Below are positions 41,269 through 47,659 of a DNA stretch of 64,000 nucleotides, in pieces (the stretch's first letter is position 1; the number at the start of each line of letters is the position of its first letter). Both the position numbers and the translations under genes were made by a program. The notes below the pieces were generated by a model. That model was not told where the DNA came from, did not search any database, and worked only from the letters and a program-made list of their open reading frames with translations. This DNA comes from Halarchaeum rubridurum (lineage in GTDB: Archaea; Halobacteriota; Halobacteria; Halobacteriales; Halobacteriaceae): assembly GCF_014647115.1 (NCBI RefSeq), contig NZ_BMOO01000003.1, positions 62,001 to 126,000 of the forward strand, read 5' to 3'.

Positions 41269-41416
41269 CGCGCTCGGTGACCCCCGTCGCTCGACCACGA
41301 GCACCGCGTCGTTCCGTGGTCGGACACGACGCTGACGACGACGCTGACGACGATGCCGACGCAGACGTCGACGTCGCCCGCCCGCTCGAACCGGCCGAAC
41401 GACCGACGGCGAGGCG

Positions 41417-41692
41417 TCAGTTCTCCTCGCGCTCGGTGCGCTGTTGAATCTTGTTCAACTCGATGAGGAGCCGGAAGACGGCCTTGACGAGGTTCGAGTC
41501 GAGGTCGAAGGCCTCGGCGTTCGCGCCGGCGCGCTTCATCACGGCCTCCTCCTGGGCCTCGTCGGTGGTCGAGAGGCCCTGCTGTGCTTTGACGTCGGCG
41601 ACGGCGTCCGCGACGTAGGTGCGTCGCGCGATGAGCTCCACGATGTCGCGGTCGATCCCTTCGATCTCCGCGCGGAGCTCGTCGAGGCTCAT
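41417..41692 (-). CDS. aroQ: Chorismate mutase (AroQ class)
   Basis: A 91-residue protein from the ATG at 41692 (MSLDELRAEIEGIDRDIVELIARR), which overlaps the shikimate kinase stop by ATGA. This start is favoured over the ATG at 41755, which would create a 67-bp overlap. The all-helical AroQ pattern is clear: the IDRDIVELIARRTYVADAVADVKAQ helix with the catalytic Arg/Lys and the long C-terminal helix. It converts chorismate to prephenate, feeding tyrA. Paired with aroK as a two-gene operon. Confidence 0.93.
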   Translation of the reverse strand: MSLDELRAEIEGIDRDIVELIARRTYVADAVADVKAQQGLSTTDEAQEEAVMKRAGANAEAFDLDSNLVKAVFRLLIELNKIQQRTEREEN

Positions 41693-42543
41693 CTCGTCCG
41701 TGCGCCGTCGTGCTGCGTCGTCGTGCGGAACGTCGTTCCCGGTTTCGTCTCCCATGTGTCCTGTAAATCCTCCAGATTGTCCGCCTCGCCGACGGCGACG
41801 TAGCTCGGGCCGGTCCCGGAGAGCGAGACGCCGTCGACGGCGGGCATGGCCTCGACGAGCGGGGTGATCGGAAAGTCGAGCGCCCCGCAGAACGCGAAGC
41901 CGTTGATGGTCATCGCGAGGCCGTAGCGCCCCGCGAACGTCAGTTCTTCGACGTGCTCCGCGAGCGGCGCGATCCGCGCGCAGCGCTCTGCGTCCGCGTC
42001 CGCGCTGAACGCCTTCTCGTCGGGCGTCCAGACGAGGACGTCCCAGTCCGGGTCGTCCCGGGCGAGCAGGACGTCGCGGTCGTTGTCCGTGACGGTGAGG
42101 CCGCCGAGCATGCTCGCGCTCGCGTCGTCGTACGCGCCGGTGACGGTGACGCCGACGTCGCGGGCCGCGCGCACCCCGAGGAGCGCCGCGTCCTCGCGCG
42201 GGACGTCGTCCGCGACGCCGAGCGCGTCGAGCGTGGCGAGCACGGTCGCGTTCGCGGCCGCGCTCGACGACTTGAGGCCCGCGGCCATCGACACCTCCGA
42301 GTCGGTCTCGACGTGCCCGCCCGTCACGCCGTCGCCGTAGGCCTCGCAGGCGAGTTCGACGCAGCGCTCGACGAGGCGGGTGTCCGCGTCCGGCTCGCCG
42401 GCGACGGCACCCGTGACCGGCCCGCCGCCGCCGACTTCGACGTCGGCGCGGGTGTAGCGGTCGATGGCGAAGGCCGCGCCGTGGCCGGTCGCGAGCGCGT
42501 TCAACACGGTGCCGGCCGCGGGGGCCTCGGCGCTGCCGTCCAT
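41689..42543 (-). CDS. aroK: Archaeal GHMP-type shikimate kinase
   Basis: A 284-residue GHMP kinase from the ATG at 42543. The ATP-binding motif is MAAGLKSSSAAANA (near residue 87-100), with the N-terminal block VLNALATGHGAAFAIDRYT, and a C-terminal VSLSGTGPSYVAVG motif 3. Archaea use this unrelated kinase in place of the bacterial AroK P-loop enzyme to phosphorylate shikimate. It is directly coupled to aroQ. Confidence 0.95.
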   Translation of the reverse strand: MDGSAEAPAAGTVLNALATGHGAAFAIDRYTRADVEVGGGGPVTGAVAGEPDADTRLVERCVELACEAYGDGVTGGHVETDSEVSMAAGLKSSSAAANATVLATLDALGVADDVPREDAALLGVRAARDVGVTVTGAYDDASASMLGGLTVTDNDRDVLLARDDPDWDVLVWTPDEKAFSADADAERCARIAPLAEHVEELTFAGRYGLAMTINGFAFCGALDFPITPLVEAMPAVDGVSLSGTGPSYVAVGEADNLEDLQDTWETKPGTTFRTTTQHDGARTR

Positions 42544-42665
42544 GCCTGAGGGTTGCCGACGCACCACTTAGCGGTGGCGGTCCGCGCGAGCGGACGAGCG
42601 CGAGCGCGGGCGAGCCCGAGCGCGTCGAACGCGGCGCTTTTGCGCGCGGAGACGTAGGGTGGGAC

Positions 42666-43124
42666 ATGAGCTACCGGAACGACGTCGCCCCGGAAACCCT
42701 CCCCGTCGAACTCACGTCGGACGGCGTCGTGCTCACGTACGCTGACGGCCGCGAGACGTTCTACAACGGCGTCCCGGAGCGCCACGAGGGGACGCTGCGG
42801 ACGAACCCCGGGATGCACGTGCAGGTGCTCGTCCTCGCGCCGACGGAGACGGAGGGCGTGATGTGCTACGTGAACGACCGGGACACGCACGACGAGGTGC
42901 TGGAGACGACCGGCGTCGGGCGCGTCATGCTCGATCCCGGCGAGACGGCGGAGATATTCCCGGGCGTCACCGTCGAGATGGACGGCTACGCCGCGGAGGT
43001 CACCGCCGACCCCGAGGTCGCGCGCGGTCGCGTCTTCGTCTTCGAGGAGGACGAGACCAGGGAGTACAGTTTCGAGCTGTTCGCCGGCGACGACGATGGC
43101 GACGGTGGCGACGCCGCCGAGTGA
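42666..43124 (+). CDS. DUF5796-type conserved haloarchaeal protein
   Basis: A 152-residue acidic protein matching the haloarchaeal DUF5796 pattern as I recall it: VAPETLPVELTSDGVVLTY, FYNGVPERHEGTLRTNPGMHVQVLV, TETEGVMCYVNDRDTHDEVLETTGVGRVML, and FPGVTVEMDGYAAEV. It is predicted all-beta. Function unknown. A TTTTGC box about 26 bp before the ATG fits a leaderless transcript. Confidence 0.75.
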   Translation: MSYRNDVAPETLPVELTSDGVVLTYADGRETFYNGVPERHEGTLRTNPGMHVQVLVLAPTETEGVMCYVNDRDTHDEVLETTGVGRVMLDPGETAEIFPGVTVEMDGYAAEVTADPEVARGRVFVFEEDETREYSFELFAGDDDGDGGDAAE

Positions 43125-43130
43125 GCGCGG

Positions 43131-43265
43131 TTACTGCAAGTAGGAGGGGTCTTCTGCGTCGCAGGTCTCCTCGTGTTGGGTCGCGTCGTCCTTCGAGTCG
43201 AACATCAGTCCGCACTTCTCACAGCGGTACCACGTCATGTCGTCCCGCTGGGTTTCCTCGACCAT
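43131..43265 (-). CDS. Small C2H2-like zinc protein (DUF7128-type)
   Basis: A 44-residue protein from the ATG at 43265. It carries CEKC (residues 14-17) and a later H-x3-C (HEETC) to form a zinc finger, and ends in the conserved DPSYLQ. I recognise the haloarchaeal DUF7128 family. It converges on the DUF5796 gene with a 6-bp gap and is divergent from the Cdc48 gene. Function unknown. Confidence 0.75.
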   Translation of the reverse strand: MVEETQRDDMTWYRCEKCGLMFDSKDDATQHEETCDAEDPSYLQ

Positions 43266-43314
43266 ACACGCACTCTCGACGCCCGCCCTGTTAGGCGTTT
43301 TCCCCACCGTAGCC

Positions 43315-43320
43315 ATTTAT
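43315..43320 (+). promoter_or_regulatory. TATA box of the Cdc48-type ATPase gene
   Basis: ATTTAT ends 24 bp upstream of the ATG at 43344, consistent with a strong leaderless promoter. Confidence 0.6.
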
Positions 43321-43343
43321 CCCCCGCTCGCCAACACGGGGAC

Positions 43344-45431
43344 ATGAGCGAGGACAGCGCCCCCCGACTCGTCGTCCGCGAGGCCGCCGCGCGCGACGCC
43401 GGCCGCGGAATCGTCCGCCTCCCCGACGCCGCCCGCCGCGAGCTCGGCGTCCTCAGCGGCGACACCGTCCGTCTCGTCGGCGAGCGCGCGACCGTCGCCA
43501 AGGTGTGGCCGGACGCCGCGCTCGCCCCCGACGAACTCCGGATCGACGGCGCGACGCGCTCGAACGCCGGCGTCCGCGTCGGCGACACCGTCCGCGTCGA
43601 GCGCGCGTCCGTCAGCGACGCCGAGCGCGTCGTCGTCACCCCGAGCGTCCCCCCCGAGCGCGAGCGCGACGCGGTCGTCGACGCCGTCCGCACCGCGCTC
43701 TTCGACCGGCCCGTGCGTGCCGGCGAGACCGTCCGCGTCGAGGCCCTCGGCGACCTCGGCGAGTTCGAGGTGGGCGACACGACGCCCGACGGCGACGTCG
43801 TCGTGACCGACGCGACGACCATCGACGTGCGCGACCCCGCACCCGGCGAGGAGGGACGCGAGTCGGCGAGCGACGAGCGCGTCGGCGTCACCTACGAGGA
43901 CGTCGGCGGCCTCGGCGAGGAGCTCGCGGCCGTCCGAGAACTCGTCGAACTCCCCCTCACCGACCCCGGGCGCTTCCGGCGCTTCGGCGTCGACCCCCCG
44001 AAGGGCGTCCTCCTCTACGGCCCGCCCGGCACCGGCAAGACCCTCATCGCGCGCGCCGTCGCGAACGAGGTGGACGCGCACTTCGTCAGCGTCTCCGGGC
44101 CCGAAATCACCTCGAAGTACAAGGGCGAATCTGAAGAACAGCTCCGCGAGGTGTTCGCCGAAGCGCGCGAGCACGCCCCGAGCGTCGTCTTCTTCGACGA
44201 GTTCGACGCCATCGCCGGCGAGCGCGAGGACGCCGGCGACATGGAGAACCGAATCGTCGGTCAGCTGTTGAGCCTCATGGACGGCCTCGAGGGCAGGGGG
44301 GAGGTCGTCGTCATCGGCGCGACGAACCGCGTGAACGCCATCGACCCCGCGCTGCGGCGGCCGGGGCGCTTCGACCGCGAAATCGAGATCGGCGTCCCCT
44401 CCCGTGGCGGGCGCGCGGAGATACTCGACGTCCTCACGCGCGGGATGCCGCTGGCCGACGACGTCGACCTCGGGACGTTCGCGGACCGAACGCATGGATA
44501 CGTCGGCGCGGACCTCCGCGCGCTCGTCACCGAGGCCGCGATGGCGGCGATACGCGACGACCGCGACACCGTGACGCGCGCGGACCTCGAGACGGCGTTC
44601 GCCGCCACCGACCCCTCCGCGATGCGCGAGGTCGTCGCCGAATCACCCGACGTCTCCTTCGCCGACGTCGGCGGTCTCGACGAGGCGAAGGCCACCCTCC
44701 GCGAGGCCGTCGAGTGGCCGCTCCGGTACGGCCCGCTCTTCGAGGCCGCGAACACCGACCCGCCGACCGGCATCCTCCTCCACGGCCCGCCCGGCACCGG
44801 GAAGACGATGCTCGCGCGCGCCGCCGGCCACGAGGCGGGCGTGAACGTCGTCCGCGTCGCCGGCCCCGAGCTCGTCGATAAGTACGTCGGGGAGTCCGAG
44901 AAGGCGGTCCGGGAGGTCTTCGAGCGCGCGCGCCGCACCGCGCCCTGCGTCGTCTTCTTCGACGAGATCGACGCCGTCGGGAGCGCGCGCGGCCCCGAGA
45001 CGAGCGAGGCGACGGAGCGCGTCGTCAGCCAACTCCTCACCGAACTCGACGCCGCCGCGGAGAACCCGAACCTCGTCGTCGTCGGCGCGACGAACCGCCG
45101 CGACGCCCTCGACCCCGCCCTGCTGCGTCCGGGGCGCTTCGAGACGCACGTCCACGTCCCCCGGCCCGACGCGGCCGCGCGCCGCGCCATCCTCGCCGTC
45201 CACACGGCCGAGAAACCCCTCGCCGACGACGTCGACCTCGACGCCGTCGCCGAACGCACCGAGGGGTACACGGGCGCGGACCTCGCCGCGCTCGTCCGCG
45301 CGGCCGCCCTCGACGCCATCCGCGACACCGTCGACGCCCACCCCGACGACGCCGCCTCGCACCCCGACGACGTGCGCCTGCGCCGCGCGCACTTCACCGC
45401 CGCGCGCGAACGCTACGACGCCTCGCGCTGA
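43344..45431 (+). CDS. Cdc48/VAT-type AAA+ ATPase
   Basis: A 695-residue protein with an N-terminal double-psi barrel (residues 5-95), a linking beta domain, and two AAA modules. D1: Walker A GPPGTGKT (226-233), Walker B VVFFDEFDAI (281-290), arginine finger RRPGRFDRE. D2: Walker A GPPGTGKT (481-488), Walker B VVFFDEIDAV. Both have the Cdc48 arrangement with VGG...L. It unfolds or extracts proteins, possibly feeding the proteasome. It is shorter than typical archaeal Cdc48 (about 740), mainly in the N-domain and linkers. Confidence 0.95.
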   Translation: MSEDSAPRLVVREAAARDAGRGIVRLPDAARRELGVLSGDTVRLVGERATVAKVWPDAALAPDELRIDGATRSNAGVRVGDTVRVERASVSDAERVVVTPSVPPERERDAVVDAVRTALFDRPVRAGETVRVEALGDLGEFEVGDTTPDGDVVVTDATTIDVRDPAPGEEGRESASDERVGVTYEDVGGLGEELAAVRELVELPLTDPGRFRRFGVDPPKGVLLYGPPGTGKTLIARAVANEVDAHFVSVSGPEITSKYKGESEEQLREVFAEAREHAPSVVFFDEFDAIAGEREDAGDMENRIVGQLLSLMDGLEGRGEVVVIGATNRVNAIDPALRRPGRFDREIEIGVPSRGGRAEILDVLTRGMPLADDVDLGTFADRTHGYVGADLRALVTEAAMAAIRDDRDTVTRADLETAFAATDPSAMREVVAESPDVSFADVGGLDEAKATLREAVEWPLRYGPLFEAANTDPPTGILLHGPPGTGKTMLARAAGHEAGVNVVRVAGPELVDKYVGESEKAVREVFERARRTAPCVVFFDEIDAVGSARGPETSEATERVVSQLLTELDAAAENPNLVVVGATNRRDALDPALLRPGRFETHVHVPRPDAAARRAILAVHTAEKPLADDVDLDAVAERTEGYTGADLAALVRAAALDAIRDTVDAHPDDAASHPDDVRLRRAHFTAARERYDASR

Positions 45432-45524
45432 CGCCGGCCCCCGCGCGTCGCCGGCCCACGGGCTGCGAGTCCCCATCCGACGCCGTCCCGACAGCTACAC
45501 ACGTCCCGACGTCGAAGCCCGCCC

Positions 45525-46175
45525 ATGGCAATCGAAGCCGTCGTCTTCGACATGGACGGCGTCGTCGTCGACTCCGAGCGCTACTGGGTCGAGGAGCTCT
45601 CCGACATCCTCGCCACCGCCGTCCCGGACGCCGACGTCGAACCCGAATCCGTCGTTGGCATCAACGTCTACGACCAGTACGACCTGCTCGCCGACGAACA
45701 CGACGTCGCCGTGACGCGCGAGGAGTACTTCGACCTCTTCGACCAGCACGCCGCGACCGTCTACACGGAGCGCGCGGCGCTCACGGACGGCTTCCACGAC
45801 CTCCTCGCGGAGCTCCGCGCCCGCGACCTCCCGGTCGCGCTCGTCACCTCCTCCTTCCCGAACTGGGTCGACATGGTCTTCGAGCGCTTCGACCTCCGCG
45901 ACGCCTTCGACGTCGTCGTCACCGCCGCCGAGGAGGACGTCCCCGGAAAACCCGAACCCGACCTCTACGAGCTCGCCGCGGCGCGCCTCGGCGTCGCCCC
46001 GGGCGACCTGCTCGTCGTCGAGGACTCCGAACACGGCGTCGCCGCCGCGGACGCCGCCGGCGCGTACGTCGTCGGCTACCAGCACGGCGCGAGCGCGGGC
46101 ATGGCGCACGACGGGGCGGACGTCGTCGCCACCGACCCGGGGGCGTTTCGCGCGCGTATCCTCGACGCGCTGTGA
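45525..46175 (+). CDS. HAD-superfamily hydrolase (phosphoglycolate/beta-PGM type)
   Basis: A 216-residue HAD. Motif I is VVFDMDGVVVDSE (Asp10, Asp12), motif II the TSS in VALVTSSF, motif III GKPEPDLY (Lys), and motif IV VVEDSEHGVAAA. The cap domain is helical, class I, as in beta-phosphoglucomutase and phosphoglycolate phosphatases. The substrate is unresolved. An Asn/Asp/Glu/Ser-coding repeat follows the stop codon directly. Confidence 0.9.
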   Translation: MAIEAVVFDMDGVVVDSERYWVEELSDILATAVPDADVEPESVVGINVYDQYDLLADEHDVAVTREEYFDLFDQHAATVYTERAALTDGFHDLLAELRARDLPVALVTSSFPNWVDMVFERFDLRDAFDVVVTAAEEDVPGKPEPDLYELAAARLGVAPGDLLVVEDSEHGVAAADAAGAYVVGYQHGASAGMAHDGADVVATDPGAFRARILDAL

Positions 46176-46236
46176 ACGGCGAGAACGACGAGAACAACGA
46201 GAGCAACGAGAACGACGAGAGCGACGAGAACGACGG
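46174..46236. repeat. Tandem GAACGACGAGA-type repeat after the HAD gene
   Basis: About 60 bp of imperfect hexamer-to-nonamer repeat (GAA/GAG with AACGAC). It starts at the HAD stop codon. In one frame it would read N-G-E-N-D-E-N-N-E-S-N, a typical halophile acidic linker, so it may be a fossil tail of the HAD protein lost by a frame change. The rest of 46176-46280 is non-coding. Confidence 0.7.
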
Positions 46237-46280
46237 AGCTGGCCGTACGACCTGCGACGAACCGAGAGCCCGGTTCGGGA

Positions 46281-47291
46281 CTACGCTCGCGGGAGCGAGA
46301 GCGTGACGGCCGCGCCGCCGAGGTCGGACTCGCCGAACTCGACCTCCCCGCCGTACTCCTCGATGATCCAGCGGACGAGCCAGAGGCCGAGGCCGCTCCC
46401 GTGTTCGAGTTGCGTTATCTCCCGGTCGCCCGCGACGAGTTCGCGCTCGGACTCGGGGATACCCGGCCCGTCGTCCGCGACGGTGAGTTCGACCGTCCGG
46501 CCCTCGCGCGTCACGTCGATTTCGACCGCCGGGTCGTCCCCGGCGTGCTCCGCGGCGTTCTCGACGAGTTCGCCGACGGCGTTGCGCAGGTACTCGCTCG
46601 CGCGGACGCTCGCCGATTCGGGCGCGTCGAGCGATACCTCGACGCCGTACTCCTCGCGGGCGTCCGCGACGACCCCGCGACAGGTCTCGGCGACGTCGAC
46701 CTCCGTCGGTTCCGTGTCGAAGGCCTCCTCGACCGCGTGGACGTTCTCGTTCATCTCGGAGAGGTCGTCCGCGACGGCCTCGACCGCCGCCGCGGTCTCC
46801 GGGTCGGTCTCACGGACCCGCTCGACCGCGAAGAGGAGGCGCTGGGCCTCGTGGCGGAGGTTGTGCCGGACGAGCGTGTTGAGGACGGCGAGGCGCTCGC
46901 GTTCGGTGGCGAGTTCCTCCGCGCGGATGCGTCGGACGTCGTAGACGCCGATGATGACGTGCGCGACGGCGCCAGCGGAGAGCGCGACCGCGAAGAGGAA
47001 GCCGGCGTCCTCGACCGGCCGGTAGGTAAACAACAGGGTGAAGACGGCGCCGAGGACGACGATACCGAGGAAGTTCCAGCCCGCGATCCGGACGGCGTTC
47101 GTCTGCGAGACGTCCAGACGGTAGACGACCGCGCCCACGGCCACGAGGCCGAGCGAGACGAGCACACCCGCGACGCCGAGGACGATGCCGAGCGCCGGCG
47201 GCCCGGTGAGCAGGTGGTCGAGGATCGGGACGAGGAGGACGACGCCCGTGAGGGAGAGCGACGCCGTCGCCGCGAACCGGAGGGGTTTCAT
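46281..47291 (-). CDS. Membrane sensor histidine kinase
   Basis: A 336-residue protein from the ATG at 47291. Four transmembrane helices (about residues 8-26, 34-57, 70-90, 96-117) have little extra sensor domain. A short coiled stretch leads to the phospho-His in TLVRHNLRHEAQ (His143). The HATPase domain shows NAVGELVENAAEHAG (N box), ADDGPGIP (G1) and GSGLGLWLV (G2). The ligand is not evident; the sensor is probably the membrane itself. No receiver gene is adjacent. Confidence 0.9.
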   Translation of the reverse strand: MKPLRFAATASLSLTGVVLLVPILDHLLTGPPALGIVLGVAGVLVSLGLVAVGAVVYRLDVSQTNAVRIAGWNFLGIVVLGAVFTLLFTYRPVEDAGFLFAVALSAGAVAHVIIGVYDVRRIRAEELATERERLAVLNTLVRHNLRHEAQRLLFAVERVRETDPETAAAVEAVADDLSEMNENVHAVEEAFDTEPTEVDVAETCRGVVADAREEYGVEVSLDAPESASVRASEYLRNAVGELVENAAEHAGDDPAVEIDVTREGRTVELTVADDGPGIPESERELVAGDREITQLEHGSGLGLWLVRWIIEEYGGEVEFGESDLGGAAVTLSLPRA

Positions 47292-47440
47292 GGTGTTCGT
47301 CGGCCCATCGGCGCGCTGGCTGATAAAGAATTGCTCATCTACGCCCGGTATCACCGGGGTGTGGCGTCGCTCGGCTCGGGGACCCGGACGCGGCGGGGCG
47401 TCGCGCGCGACGAACGGACGCGGTGCGTGGCGGCGCGGTG

Positions 47441-47550
47441 CGGGGTGTAGGGTGCGGAGTGGGGTGTGGGGGAGCGCCGCGGTGGCGGGTGCGTCGCGGA
47501 GGTGTGGCGCGTGTCGGTGGGTGCGTCGCGGTGGCGGGTGTAGGGTGCGG
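47441..47550. repeat. G-rich degenerate repeats in the kinase-lhr gap
   Basis: The 368-bp gap 47292-47659 has no supported gene. GGGTGTAGGGTGCGGA occurs at about 47443 and again at about 47536, and GGTGGCGGGTGCGTCGCGG has one full copy (47481-47499) and a rearranged copy at 47519-47540. The tract is strongly G-rich on the plus strand and could form unusual structure. It is followed by two hairpins. Confidence 0.65.
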
Positions 47551-47571
47551 ACCGACCCCGCGGGCCGCACC

Positions 47572-47602
47572 GCGAGCGCCGGCGGCGCTCGCGGGAGTTT
47601 TT
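47572..47602 (+). terminator. GC hairpin plus T tract
   Basis: GCGAGCGCC pairs with GGCGCTCGC around GGC, then GGGAG and TTTTT (47598-47602). The form is that of an intrinsic terminator on the plus strand, though no plus-strand gene is immediately upstream. Confidence 0.5.
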
Positions 47603-47610
47603 AGTGAAGG

Positions 47611-47657
47611 TTTTTGCCGCGAGGGGTCGCGTTCTGCGCGACCCGAGCGGCAAAAAA
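47611..47657 (-). terminator. Bidirectional hairpin terminator of lhr
   Basis: TTTTTGCCGC pairs with GCGGCAAAAA and GGGTCGCG with CGCGACCC around TTCTG, an almost perfect 47-bp inverted repeat with T/A runs at both ends. It begins 3 bp after the lhr stop (47660). On the minus strand it reads hairpin then TTTTT, the best terminator in the window. Confidence 0.75.
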
Positions 47658-47659
47658 GT

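Noticed and set aside
41269-41416. A repeat-rich stretch (GACGACGCTGACGACGACGCTGAC) as a coding remnant.
   Set aside because: It is only 148 bp of GACGAY slippage sequence, typical of Asp-rich haloarchaeal DNA, with no start codon in a useful frame.
41693-41755. The upstream ATG (41755) as the chorismate mutase start.
   Set aside because: It would overlap aroK by 67 bp; the internal ATG at 41692 gives the ATGA coupling seen for other pairs and begins at the AroQ helix.
47292-47659. The G-rich gap as a replication origin.
   Set aside because: No orc1/cdc6 gene is nearby, and no ORB-like repeats with an AT-rich unwinding element are visible; the hairpins are better explained as terminators.
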